From Pseudomonas sp. CC6-YY-74 (lineage in GTDB: Bacteria > Pseudomonadota > Gammaproteobacteria > Pseudomonadales > Pseudomonadaceae), in contig NZ_CP019947.1 in NCBI RefSeq assembly GCF_002025205.1, forward strand, positions 69,501-133,500: a stretch of DNA of 64,000 bases, given 5' to 3'. The position numbers and the translations under genes are program-made. Under the pieces are notes generated by a model. It was given only the letters and a program-made list of their open reading frames with translations, made no database searches and was not told where the DNA came from. Below, piece after piece: positions 1-8,076 of this stretch. Numbering within the stretch: position 1 is the first letter of the stretch; the number at the start of each line of letters is the position of its first letter.

Positions 1-455
1 AGGATTTCAGAACTGCCCACGCCGACGACCATGCTGTGCAGGCCCATCTCTTTTTCGCGGAACGCTTGCAGTGCTTGCAAGCCGTTGCCTTCATACAGCC
101 AGGCGAGCGTTTCTTCACCTGACATGCCGCCCGGGAAGCTGGCGAAGACGTTATTCAAGGGGTCTTGATTGGCTAGGTAAGTCGGGGTCGAGTGACCGGC
201 TTGGAGTACGCCGTTCTGCACTGACTCATAGACCTGTAGCGGGGGCACGATCACGCCGGCGCCAATTGGACGGATTTTTACCTGGTTGTCGGTCAGCAGG
301 GCGGCATTCTTGGAGAAGCGCACGAGGAAATTCTCGAAGAAAAAACTGCCTTCAGGCACCGAGGTCGGCACGGTGTAGCTGTAGTCGGCGGCCTGGCTGC
401 TGGCACAGCACAGCGCCAGCCCAAGTGTGGCGAAGAGATTGGCTTTGCGGATCAT
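1..455 (-). CDS. TRAP-type transporter solute-binding protein, N-terminal part (cut by window edge)
   Basis: The first 151 codons of a minus-strand gene that continues beyond base 1. The ATG at 455 opens a signal peptide (MIRKANLFATLGLALCCASS, then QA|ADYSY) typical of an exported periplasmic protein. The mature start, YTVPTSVPEGSFFFENFLVRF, split over a short run, followed by a segment on the physical parameters of binding (VIVPPLQVYESVQNG, AGHSTPTYL), matches the layout of DctP-family binding proteins of TRAP transporters, which capture carboxylates or amino-acid-like solutes. The substrate cannot be told from this fragment. It lies next to the hydroxyproline genes and reads in the same direction, so a role in the same uptake system is possible but inferred. 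Confidence 0.7.
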   Translation of the reverse strand, partial: MIRKANLFATLGLALCCASSQAADYSYTVPTSVPEGSFFFENFLVRFSKNAALLTDNQVKIRPIGAGVIVPPLQVYESVQNGVLQAGHSTPTYLANQDPLNNVFASFPGGMSGEETLAWLYEGNGLQALQAFREKEMGLHSMVVGVGSSEI

Positions 456-617
456 GTGAGGCCCCTTATTCGTTGTCGGTGGCTCAGGTCGAACACGGAC
501 TGTCCACCTTGTTTCTGGCGAATGACGCAGCCGCTAAAAAATCCCGGCAGGCTGCGTGTGCGATGGGTCTTTGCGTGAATCGGGGGTATAGCGGCTATAC
601 CCCCGATAGGGTCTTGC

Positions 618-1535
618 CTACAGGCCGACATCCGGCAGAGCGGGGCGGTTGGCCATGGCCTTGGCCATGATCGTCTCGACGTGGGCGCGGTCCTCGCCTT
701 GCAGGGCCAGGCGTGGTGGGCGGGTCAGGGCGTTGCCGCGCCCGGCGATTTCCTCGCACAGCTTGATGCACTGCACCAGGTCCGGGCGGGCGTCGAGGTG
801 GAGGATCGGCATCAACCATTCGTAGATCGGCATGGCCTCGTCGAAACGGCCGGCCTTGCACAGGCGGAAGATGGTTTCGCCTTCCTTGGGAAACACGTTG
901 GACATGCCGGAGATCCAGCCCTCGGCGCCGACCGCGATGCTTTCCAGGACCACGTCATCGAGGCCGGCGAACAGGATGAAGCGGTCGCCCACCTGGTTGC
1001 GCACGTCGACGAAGCGGCGGGTGTCGCCGGAGGAGTCCTTGAAACACACCACGTTCTCGATGTCGGCCAGGGAGATGAGGATCTCCGGGGTGACGTCGTT
1101 TTTGTAGATCGGCGGGTTGTTGTAGACCATCACCGGCAGGTCGGTGCCCGTGGCCACGCTGCGAAAGTGCGCGGCGGTCTCGTGCGGCTTGGAGGAGTAA
1201 ACCAGCGCGGGCATCACCATGATGCCGTCGACGCCGACCCGCTCAACCGCCTTGGCCACCTTGGCGGCGCCGGCGCTGGTGAACTCGGCGATGCCGCAGA
1301 TCACCGGCACCCGGCCAGCGGACGCGTCCTTGGCCACTTCGGTGACGGCCATCTTCTCCTCGATGGTCAGCGAGGTGTTCTCACCGACGCTGCCGCAGAC
1401 CACCAGGCCGGATACGCCGTCGCGCACCAGGTTGGAGATCACCTTGTGGGTCTGCTCCAGGTTTACCGAGAAGTCAGGGTTGAATTGAGTGGTGACTGCA
1501 GGGAATACCCCGCTCCAGTTGACGCGCTTGCTCAT
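618..1535 (-). CDS. lhpC: DHDPS-family lyase/deaminase, probably 1-pyrroline-4-hydroxy-2-carboxylate deaminase
   Basis: A 305-aa protein of the dihydrodipicolinate synthase / N-acetylneuraminate lyase family (TIM barrel, about 300 aa). Lys166 in VVCFKDSSGD is the expected Schiff-base lysine and Tyr138 in VMVYNNPP the expected catalytic tyrosine. Position beside hydroxyproline epimerase-, dehydrogenase- and transporter-type genes points to the deaminase of hydroxyproline catabolism, which turns 1-pyrroline-4-hydroxy-2-carboxylate into 2-oxoglutarate semialdehyde and ammonia in the cytoplasm. The assignment to this reaction rests on context; lysine-pathway DapA is a less likely alternative. The ATG at 1535 is used. 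A palindromic operator lies about 30 bp upstream (1566-1575), so the gene is likely repressed by the GntR protein at 13081-13761. Confidence 0.75.
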   Translation of the reverse strand: MSKRVNWSGVFPAVTTQFNPDFSVNLEQTHKVISNLVRDGVSGLVVCGSVGENTSLTIEEKMAVTEVAKDASAGRVPVICGIAEFTSAGAAKVAKAVERVGVDGIMVMPALVYSSKPHETAAHFRSVATGTDLPVMVYNNPPIYKNDVTPEILISLADIENVVCFKDSSGDTRRFVDVRNQVGDRFILFAGLDDVVLESIAVGAEGWISGMSNVFPKEGETIFRLCKAGRFDEAMPIYEWLMPILHLDARPDLVQCIKLCEEIAGRGNALTRPPRLALQGEDRAHVETIMAKAMANRPALPDVGL

Positions 1536-1565
1536 GGTTGTGTCTCCGCTGGTGATTTATGTATT

Positions 1566-1575
1566 TCGTATACGA
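1566..1575. promoter_or_regulatory. Putative GntR operator O1
   Basis: Perfect palindrome TCGTATACGA in the spacer upstream of the deaminase gene at 618-1535. The same palindrome is found before the ABC transporter gene at 6773-7588, and a one-base variant before the gntR gene. Sites of this kind are typical for FCD-type GntR repressors. The regulator assignment is an inference from the shared sites and genome position. Confidence 0.7.
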
Positions 1576-1692
1576 TATCTTTTGTGCAGAAAAATACCAG
1601 ACAAAACTTGCTCGATGGCGCGGGTATTTTTCGGTGTGCGGCGTGTGTGTCGCTGCAGCCATGCCCGGCGGAGGTACGGCGGGCGCTGGCGC

Positions 1693-2730
1693 TTAGGTGC
1701 AGGTCTCGACCGGCCAGGTATCGGACAGTCGGTAGCCTTGCGGCCAGGGATCGCTCGGGTCGAGCAAATGCTGGTGAGTGCCGGTGATCCAGGCCCGGCC
1801 GGACAGGCAGGGGATGATTGCCGGACGCCCGGCCACCTCGCAGAGGCTATCGATATGGCAGTGGAACTCGGAACCGATGATCGAACGGCCGATAAAGCGC
1901 TCGCCGACCTGCAACTGGCCCTTGGCGTGCAGCACCGCCATGCGTGCCGAGCAGCCGGTGCCGGTGGGCGAACGGTCTACCTTGCCGGGCCGGATCACCA
2001 CTGCGTTAGCCGCGTTGGCGATGCCGTTCTCGCGGCTCACCGGCGCCGCCAGCTGGCAGAAGGAGATGTGCGCCCAGTCCGGGTTCAGCGGGTGGACGAA
2101 GCCCAGCTGCTGATTGGCCGCACGGGTGATTTTCAGCCCGCAGGCCGCCAGGTCGGCGGCTTCGTCGGCGCTGAGGGCAAAACCCAGGGCGTGGGCGTCG
2201 GCGATCACGAAGCTGTCGCCGCCATAGGCGGTGTCCACCTGCAGCGAGCCGATGCCTTCCACCTCGATCCAGGCATCCAGCTGGTCGGCGAAGGAGGGCA
2301 GGTTACGTACCTCGACGCGCTCGACCTTGCCGTCGCGACATTGCGCGACGGCTTCGATCAGGCCGCCGGGGGCTTCCAGCACCAGGCGGGTTTCTGGCTC
2401 GCTCATCGGCAGGATGCCGGTTTCCAGTAGCACGGTGGCCACGCACAACGAGTTGGAGCCCGACATTGGCGGGGTGTCGGCCGGCTCCATGATGATCCAG
2501 GCCATCTGCGCCCGTGGGTCCTTGGCTGGCAGCAGCAGATTGACGTGGCGGAACACGCCGCCGCGCGGCTCGTTGAGCATGAAGTTGCGCAAGGTCTGGT
2601 CTTCGGCGATCCAGCGTGATTGCGCCCAGACCGTGTCGCCGGGCGGTGGGGCCACGCCACCGACTATCACATCGCCGACCTCGCCCTCGGCGTGGCAGCT
2701 GACCACATGGATGATCTTCGATGAACGCAT
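1693..2730 (-). CDS. Proline racemase superfamily protein with Ser/Thr in place of both catalytic Cys
   Basis: A 345-aa member of the proline racemase / hydroxyproline epimerase superfamily. Characterised members use a Cys/Cys pair (racemases, epimerases) or Cys/Thr pair (trans-3-hydroxyproline dehydratase). Here the first motif reads MSGSNSLC, with Ser90 at the first catalytic position, and the second reads [11 protein letters not shown], with Thr256 at the second. Epimerisation by the two-thiol mechanism is therefore unlikely; a dehydratase or another proline-derivative reaction is more plausible. The ATG at 2730 is preferred because AGGAG lies at a good distance upstream; a GTG lies directly before it. 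The gene belongs to the hydroxyproline cluster and is separated from the ABC ATPase gene by a 148-bp palindromic element. Confidence 0.8.
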   Translation of the reverse strand: MRSSKIIHVVSCHAEGEVGDVIVGGVAPPPGDTVWAQSRWIAEDQTLRNFMLNEPRGGVFRHVNLLLPAKDPRAQMAWIIMEPADTPPMSGSNSLCVATVLLETGILPMSEPETRLVLEAPGGLIEAVAQCRDGKVERVEVRNLPSFADQLDAWIEVEGIGSLQVDTAYGGDSFVIADAHALGFALSADEAADLAACGLKITRAANQQLGFVHPLNPDWAHISFCQLAAPVSRENGIANAANAVVIRPGKVDRSPTGTGCSARMAVLHAKGQLQVGERFIGRSIIGSEFHCHIDSLCEVAGRPAIIPCLSGRAWITGTHQHLLDPSDPWPQGYRLSDTWPVETCT

Positions 2731-2739
2731 CACAGGCTC

Positions 2740-2887
2740 CTAGCAGGACGATGAAAAACTACCTACGTTGCCGATACGGCGTTAAAAACGGCCTCAAAAT
2801 GCTCATTTACAGCCAGTAAACTGCGCTTTTTCGGCCGTTTTTGCCTTGCCTCGGCCGCCTCGCCTACGTTTCTCAACGTCCTGCTAG
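2740..2887. repeat. 148-bp palindromic element, copy A
   Basis: Bounded by a perfect 11-bp inverted repeat (CTAGCAGGACG at 2740-2750, its complement at 2877-2887). Inside is a second perfect 10-bp stem (AAAAACGGCC at 2784-2793, complement at 2833-2842) around a 39-base centre containing a third small stem TTTAC/GTAAA. The centre is nearly identical to that of copy B (11804-11951), while all stem arms differ in sequence yet still pair. The right arm overlaps the stop codon of the ABC ATPase gene and the left arm abuts the ribosome binding site of the gene at 1693-2730. Nothing in it looks like a transposase, so it is a non-autonomous or structural repeat. Confidence 0.85.
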
Positions 2888-3606
2888 AGCACGGACTTGA
2901 GGAAGTCGGCGGTTTCCGCACGCTGCGGGTTGCCGAGTACCTGGTCGGGTGTGCCGATTTCATGCACCAGACCATCACGGAAGAACGCCACGCGGTCGGA
3001 CACTTCGCGGGCGAAACTGATCTCGTGGGTCACCAGGACCATGGTCATGCCGTCTTCGGCGAGCAGGCGCATGGTGTCCAGCACCTCGCCGACCAGCTGC
3101 GGGTCGAGCGCCGAGGTGGCCTCATCGAACAGCATGTAGTCCGGCGACATGGCCAGGGCGCGGGCGATGGCCATGCGTTGTTGCTGGCCGCCGGAGAGCT
3201 TGCCCGGGAACACCTTGAGCTTGTCCGCGAGGCCAACATGGGTGAGTTGCTTGACCGCTATTTCTTCTGCCTCGGCGCGGCTTTGGCCACGCACTTTGCG
3301 CGGCGCCAGCATGACGTTTTCCAGCACAGTGAGGTGCGGGAAGGCGTTCCACTGCTGGAACACGATGCCGATCTTCTGGCGTAGCTGGTTGAGGTCGGTG
3401 GCTTTGTCATGTACCTCGACGCCGTCGACCCGAATGCTGCCGCGGTGAATCGATTCAAGGCCATTGATGCACATCAGCAGGGTCGACTTACCCGAGCCCG
3501 AGCCACCGATGATCGACACCACTTCGCCTTTTTCGACGGTCAGGCTGACGCCCTTGATCACATCCAGGTCGCCGAAGGATTTGTGTACGCGTTCGATCTC
3601 AATCAT
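2884..3606 (-). CDS. Amino-acid ABC transporter ATP-binding protein
   Basis: A 240-aa ATPase of the polar amino-acid uptake family (HisP/GlnQ type). Visible motifs are Walker A GGSGSGKST, the Q-loop in VFQQWNAFPH, the signature LSGGQQQR, Walker B YMLFDEATSALD, and the H-loop LVTHE. It energises import together with the two permeases directly upstream and the binding protein at 6773-7588. The start at 3606 (MIEIERVHKSFG) follows GGCAGGA and overlaps the end of the permease gene by 8 bp, suggesting translational coupling; longer in-frame extensions lack family similarity. Hydroxyproline as substrate is inferred from the neighbouring catabolic genes. Confidence 0.93.
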   Translation of the reverse strand: MIEIERVHKSFGDLDVIKGVSLTVEKGEVVSIIGGSGSGKSTLLMCINGLESIHRGSIRVDGVEVHDKATDLNQLRQKIGIVFQQWNAFPHLTVLENVMLAPRKVRGQSRAEAEEIAVKQLTHVGLADKLKVFPGKLSGGQQQRMAIARALAMSPDYMLFDEATSALDPQLVGEVLDTMRLLAEDGMTMVLVTHEISFAREVSDRVAFFRDGLVHEIGTPDQVLGNPQRAETADFLKSVL

Positions 3607-4255
3607 TTTCCTGCCACCTTTTCTCCAGTTGATTACCCAAGCGGGCCACAACCAGGCTGATGAAGTAGTAGATAAGCCCTGCGATGCACAGGACCAGCAG
3701 CGGTTCTTGGATGCGTGTGACTATGGTTTGTGAGGAGCGCAGCAGTTCGATGATGCCGATCCACATGACCAAGGCGGTGTCTTTCATCACCGACAGGGTC
3801 AGGTTCAGCCAGCCCGGAAACGCCACGCGGGTGGCCATCGGCATGACGATGTAGCGCAGGTCTTGCCAGTAGCTCAATCCCAGCGAGCGGCTGGCGCGGC
3901 GGACATTGGGCGATACCGCGAGGACACCGCTGCGCACCACTTCCGTGCAATAGGCCGTGGCGTATACGCCGAGCACTACGCAGGCAATGGTGAACGCGCT
4001 CCAGTCGAGGCCGACGATGCTTTTCAGCGAGTTGAACAGCACGAACTGGATCAACAGCGGCACACTGCGAAAGATATCCAGCACCCAGGCCATCGGCAGG
4101 GTTGCCCGCGGCAACGTGGCGCGCAGCAGGCCACAGATAACCCCGCCGAATGTGCCCAGCAGCATCGACCAGAGGGTGAGCAGGATAGTGGTCCAGGCAC
4201 CCTGGAGCATGAACAGCAGATCGGTTGCGGTGAGGCTGGTAGTCAACATGGCCAT
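3599..4255 (-). CDS. Amino-acid ABC transporter permease (HisM/GlnP family)
   Basis: A 218-aa inner-membrane permease with about five hydrophobic segments and the binding-protein-dependent transport motif around residues 135-160 (RRASRSLGLSYWQDLRYIVMP contains the EAA-like loop that contacts the ATPase). Typical length for the His/Glu/Gln/Arg permease family. It pairs with the second permease at 4263-4928, from which it is separated by 7 bp, and overlaps the ATPase gene by 8 bp. The three proteins and the binding protein form one uptake system. Confidence 0.9.
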   Translation of the reverse strand: MAMLTTSLTATDLLFMLQGAWTTILLTLWSMLLGTFGGVICGLLRATLPRATLPMAWVLDIFRSVPLLIQFVLFNSLKSIVGLDWSAFTIACVVLGVYATAYCTEVVRSGVLAVSPNVRRASRSLGLSYWQDLRYIVMPMATRVAFPGWLNLTLSVMKDTALVMWIGIIELLRSSQTIVTRIQEPLLVLCIAGLIYYFISLVVARLGNQLEKRWQEND

Positions 4256-4262
4256 TGCCCTC

Positions 4263-4928
4263 TTAGTAGCGGAACAGGCGCCAGCCGAGTAGGCGGGCGA
4301 CCATTACGATGGCTTTGGCAATCAGGTAATAAAGCACGGCCGCGAGCGCGAAATACTCAAAGGTGCGGAAGGTCTTTACGTTGTAGTCCTGGGTCACCCC
4401 GGTGAGGTCGTTGTTGAGGCCGACGATCACCCCCAGCGAGGTCATCAGCACGGCCCAGACCATCTGATTGGTCAGGGGGTAGAACACAATGCGCAGTAGC
4501 TGCGGGACGATGATCAACCGGTAGGCTTTGAATGCGCTCATGCCCAGTGAACGGGCCGCGCGCATCTGGGTATCGGGAACGGCCTTGAGCCCGCCACGAA
4601 AGTTCTCTGCCAGGTAGCCGGCGTTGTTGAACGTGATCCCGGCCAGCAGTGCGGCCCATGAGCTGATGTGCAGGCCGAACGAGCCGAGGCCGAAGTACAA
4701 CAGGTAGATCTGAAACAACGATGGGGTGTTCCGAGCAACCGAGACCCAGGCCCCGGAAACACCCCGCGCCAGCGGGTTCTGGCTCTGCCGCATGACGGTT
4801 AACAGCAGCGCGATCAGCACGCCAAAGACCATCGATAACGCGGCCGTCTCAAAGGTGACCCAAGCACCGCCGAGCATGTCCGGAAGTGCTTTTAAAGCCG
4901 AGCGCCAGTGAAAGTTATAGTCAAACAT
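4263..4928 (-). CDS. Amino-acid ABC transporter permease (HisQ/GlnP family)
   Basis: A 221-aa membrane protein with hydrophobic segments near residues 20-45, 55-80, 90-110 and 190-215 and an EAA loop (MRAARSLGMSAFKAYRLIIV region). Second permease of the polar amino-acid transporter. Its start overlaps the stop of the aconitase-X gene by 8 bp, so uptake and catabolic genes are one transcription unit. Substrate by context: hydroxyproline isomers. Confidence 0.9.
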   Translation of the reverse strand: MFDYNFHWRSALKALPDMLGGAWVTFETAALSMVFGVLIALLLTVMRQSQNPLARGVSGAWVSVARNTPSLFQIYLLYFGLGSFGLHISSWAALLAGITFNNAGYLAENFRGGLKAVPDTQMRAARSLGMSAFKAYRLIIVPQLLRIVFYPLTNQMVWAVLMTSLGVIVGLNNDLTGVTQDYNVKTFRTFEYFALAAVLYYLIAKAIVMVARLLGWRLFRY

Positions 4929-6702
4929 CGCGCAATTTTTCCCTTGGCTGATGGGCCTGGCTCAACCAGGCGGGAAGTTCGCCGCTGACAAATCCTCGAC
5001 AGGCCGCTGCGACGCAGGCCGCCAGGCTGTCGAAATGCACCGTGCGTCCGACCAGGCCTGGGGCGTAGTGGGCGTATTTGCCTGAGTTAGTCATCAGGCT
5101 GCTGGTGCTGACCGGGAGCACCGGCTCGCCGAGCATGCACCAGCAGGTATCGGTCACCAGTTGTGCGCCAAACACATCGAGCGTCGCCAGGTAGCCAGCC
5201 GCGCTGGCTTGTTGCTGCACGTGCCGTCCGCAGGTGATCACCAGGGCGACGTCGGGGTGTTTGCTGCGGCCCTCACACAATGCGGCCAAGGCGGCGAACT
5301 CGCTCAAAGAGAAGTGCGGATTGCCTAGCGCTACCAGGCCCAGCTGCGGAGACGGCGCACTGTTGAGTTCGTTCCAGCTATCGAGCAAGCCGGCTGCGCT
5401 GACTGTTGCAATGTGCAGGGGCGGGAGGCCGCCCAGCGCCTGCTCTATGCTGGCGGCTTCTGGGGTAACCCCGGCGATGTGGAACATCGGGGCGCCGGAG
5501 GTGGTCGCAAACGCGGCGCCAAAGGCCTTCAAATCGTCCCGCGTAGGCGCCGCGTTCTGCAAGCCGTTGAGCACGGGGATCTGGCTGCCAGACAACGCGC
5601 CGACGTGATAACCGAGCAGTGGATAGAACGCATCATCGAGTGGGCCGAGCGGCGCTACTTCAATTTGCAGTGTGGCCAAGCGGCCGGCATCCAGATGACA
5701 GCCGGTGAGTGGTGCGCGACCGGTCAGGGCGATGCAGATATCCAGGTAGTCCGGGTATTTCTGCGTCCGGGCGCCGAGTACGCTGTTGGCATACACCACG
5801 GCGTTGGATTCAGCCCAGACCACCTGTTCATTGGCCTGCGGCGCGCTGTCGAGCAGGTACGGTGCGCAGGTGTAACTCAGTTGCGCACCCATTGCCATAT
5901 ACGCCTCACCGAGCTGGCTGGCGGGTTCGCCGAATGCCGGATCGATGCCTTGCTGGCGCCAGAGACGCTGGTCGACCGAGATCGAGTTGAGCGTGGTCGG
6001 GACTTTGACGGCGGCACCCCAGGCAAGCAATTGTTCGGCAAAGCGCAGGCTGGCCGGACCGGTATAGATGCAGCCATCGATGTGCGCCTGGCTGATATCG
6101 ATCAATTCGCCGGCGCCCTGCAACTCGGCCATTTGCAAGACGATCTGCATGGCGACCTGGGCGGCCTTGCCGTGTTTGCCCGCGAGCAAGTCGCGGTCAC
6201 TGTCGTTCAGGGCAATTGGCCCAGTGGCCCACTGCGTGGCGCGGGTATCTGGCGTGGTCGCTTGCCAGTTATCCGCGGGGCTCTGGCTGAAGGCGCTAAC
6301 CCGGTCATCTGCAACGCGGACAAACGCGCAGTCATGCAGCCGGGAAAAGGCTTCAGCGCCGATGCAGACGACGGGCAAGCCACAGTCAAACAAGGTCTGG
6401 GCGATCAGCACGCCCAGGCTGAGAATTTCTTCGGGGTGCGCCACGACCAGTGCGGCAGGGGCATGACCGTTGAGAATAAGTTCCAGTAGTACGCTGCTGC
6501 CGGTGCAGGAGCCGCGGCCACTGGGGATGGCCAGCACACGTCCCGCAATGACCTGGCCGCTGAGGGGATGGTGGCGATCGATCACCTCGCCGCTAAAGGG
6601 ATCGACGCCGCCCCAGAAGCTCAAGCCGACGTCTGCATAGAGCAATTCGCCTTGTGCATTGCCTGCAACCAGCCTGCGTGCCGTTACTGCGAATTCAGGC
6701 AT
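4921..6702 (-). CDS. Aconitase X-type hydro-lyase, probable cis-3-hydroxy-L-proline dehydratase (swivel and catalytic domains fused)
   Basis: A 593-aa protein of the aconitase X (AcnX) family. The N-terminal part (about residues 1-140) is the swivel domain, with PSGRGSCTGSSVLL carrying the substrate-binding serine loop. The rest is the large catalytic domain with conserved cysteines that can hold an iron-sulfur cluster (SYTCAPYLL, VITCGRHVQQ, TDTCWCML). Fused bacterial AcnX proteins beside proline-racemase-like genes are known to dehydrate cis-3-hydroxy-L-proline to 1-pyrroline-2-carboxylate; the fusion and neighbours fit that role. ATG at 6702 is chosen because GGGAG precedes it by 7 bases; a GTG at 6717 has no such site. 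No reductase for 1-pyrroline-2-carboxylate is recognisable in the window. Confidence 0.85.
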   Translation of the reverse strand: MPEFAVTARRLVAGNAQGELLYADVGLSFWGGVDPFSGEVIDRHHPLSGQVIAGRVLAIPSGRGSCTGSSVLLELILNGHAPAALVVAHPEEILSLGVLIAQTLFDCGLPVVCIGAEAFSRLHDCAFVRVADDRVSAFSQSPADNWQATTPDTRATQWATGPIALNDSDRDLLAGKHGKAAQVAMQIVLQMAELQGAGELIDISQAHIDGCIYTGPASLRFAEQLLAWGAAVKVPTTLNSISVDQRLWRQQGIDPAFGEPASQLGEAYMAMGAQLSYTCAPYLLDSAPQANEQVVWAESNAVVYANSVLGARTQKYPDYLDICIALTGRAPLTGCHLDAGRLATLQIEVAPLGPLDDAFYPLLGYHVGALSGSQIPVLNGLQNAAPTRDDLKAFGAAFATTSGAPMFHIAGVTPEAASIEQALGGLPPLHIATVSAAGLLDSWNELNSAPSPQLGLVALGNPHFSLSEFAALAALCEGRSKHPDVALVITCGRHVQQQASAAGYLATLDVFGAQLVTDTCWCMLGEPVLPVSTSSLMTNSGKYAHYAPGLVGRTVHFDSLAACVAAACRGFVSGELPAWLSQAHQPREKLRDV

Positions 6703-6772
6703 GTGTAACTCCCGCACGGCCGGGTTGGCGACCGTGCGTTAACCAGTGGATGGGGGTGTTGGCGCGCGGGGC

Positions 6773-7588
6773 TTAGTAGTAAACACCTGGAACCGTCAGC
6801 TCCACCGGAGCGCCGCCGATCCACTTCTGGTACAGCTCGGCATAGCGGCCCGAACGGACCTGCTGATTGACGAAGAGATTCAGGTAGTTGATCAGGCCGT
6901 ACTCGTTGCGCTTGGCCGCCAGGGACACGTAGTCGATGGTGTAGGGCGCATTGCCGGCCACTTTGAGGCCTTTGTATTTGCCTGACTTGAGGGTCGAGGC
7001 CGCCACTGTGTTGGTTACGACAGAGGCATCGATGTGACCCTGAGTAACGGCGAGGATGGTGTCGTTCTGGCTTTGGTAAGCGCGGAAGCTGGCGGCATTG
7101 CCCCAGCTTTTGACGTCTTTTTCCAGGGCGATAGCCTCGAAGGTGCCACTGGTGTTACCCACTGGGCGACCCTTGAGGTCTGCGTATTTCTCAATGCCAC
7201 TGTCTTCTCGGGTCAGTACGACCATCTGGAAGGCAAAGTAGGGCACGGTCATCGCCACAGTTTTTGCGCGTTCTAGGGTGTCGGAGGTTGAGGCGACGAT
7301 AACGTCGGCCCGGCCTGAGATCAGCGCGGGAATCCGGTCCGGGAACGGTGTTTCGACCACTTCAGGGGTTACCCCAAGGACTTTCGCCAGGTCAGCGCAG
7401 TAGTCGACGTCAAAACCGGCGGGGTTGTTACCTTCATCGCGAAAGCCCATGGGTGGGAAGTCCAGGGTCACGGCGCAGCGCAGTTTGCCCGATTGGATGA
7501 TGTCGTCGAGTTTGTCGGCCTGGGCTTGGCCAATCAGGGACGCGCTAAGAGCAACGGTGAGGGCTACGGCAGTTGTTGGATTTTTCAT
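6773..7588 (-). CDS. Amino-acid ABC transporter substrate-binding protein
   Basis: A 271-aa periplasmic binding protein (SBP family 3). A signal peptide with cleavage near residue 24 (GQAQA|DKLDD) precedes the two-lobed fold; GFDVDYCADLAKVLG and VIVASTSDTLERAKTV are characteristic of lysine/arginine/ornithine/glutamine-binding proteins. First gene of the transport operon, whose promoter region carries operator O2 (7653-7662), about 65 bp upstream. It delivers the substrate to permeases at 3599-4928. Confidence 0.92.
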   Translation of the reverse strand: MKNPTTAVALTVALSASLIGQAQADKLDDIIQSGKLRCAVTLDFPPMGFRDEGNNPAGFDVDYCADLAKVLGVTPEVVETPFPDRIPALISGRADVIVASTSDTLERAKTVAMTVPYFAFQMVVLTREDSGIEKYADLKGRPVGNTSGTFEAIALEKDVKSWGNAASFRAYQSQNDTILAVTQGHIDASVVTNTVAASTLKSGKYKGLKVAGNAPYTIDYVSLAAKRNEYGLINYLNLFVNQQVRSGRYAELYQKWIGGAPVELTVPGVYY

Positions 7589-8076
7589 AGGGGCCTCGTG
7601 GAGTGGTGGGGTCGAGCAGTTAAAGGGTGCTGCGTCTTTCGTATCAATGATTTCGTATACGATATTTTATATGCATTGGCTGTGCCAAGAGCCGATCGGG
7701 TGCGGGTGGGCAGGTAATAAACGGCGCTGTTGAGCCGCGCGAGCCGCTGAGGGCGGGCACAGGGCGTATTCGTGAGGTTTTCTTGCTGAGGCGCGCCGCC
7801 CAGCCCGCAGACAGCCCGCGCTTGGACGGGGTGTCACCTAAGGGAGCAGCGCGCCCCAGGGATGTGCGTTTAGGCTACGAATCGAGGTAACAGCCTAGGC
7901 AAGTCATTGAAACAAAGGCTAGGGCCGTACCCGTTCCCTACGGGTACGGCATTTCTCACATCCATGTGGGGCACAAGGCGAAACGGCCGCAACGCTGCGC
8001 TTTGCTGAGGCTGATGGGCTCGCTTCGCTCTGTTGCAAGGCCGCATAGACGAGCGCAGCAGTTGTTCTGCGGCTTG
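7589..8076. other. 488-bp intergenic region with transport-operon promoter
   Basis: It holds operator O2 with an AT-rich TATAAAAT block next to it on the minus strand (7664-7671), a good -10 candidate, so repressor binding there would block the promoter. TTTCGTAT occurs twice (7637-7644 and 7651-7658). At 7923-7949 there is a hairpin (GCCGTACCCGT / ACGGGTACGGC) without a strong T-run, possibly ending the araC-type transcript. No gene is seen. Confidence 0.55.
7653..7662. promoter_or_regulatory. Putative GntR operator O2
   Basis: Perfect TCGTATACGA palindrome identical to O1, placed beside a candidate -10 box for the minus-strand ABC transporter / dehydratase operon. An extra half-like TTTCGTAT lies 14 bases away. 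Confidence 0.7.

Noticed and set aside
2763..2978. Minus-strand open frame of 71 codons across palindromic copy A
   Set aside because: It is a by-product of the repeat and the end of the ABC ATPase gene in another frame; no ribosome site.
3955..3970. Further GTATAC motifs (for example near 3962 and 16548) as GntR sites
   Set aside because: They lie inside coding regions and lack the full TCGTATACGA palindrome.
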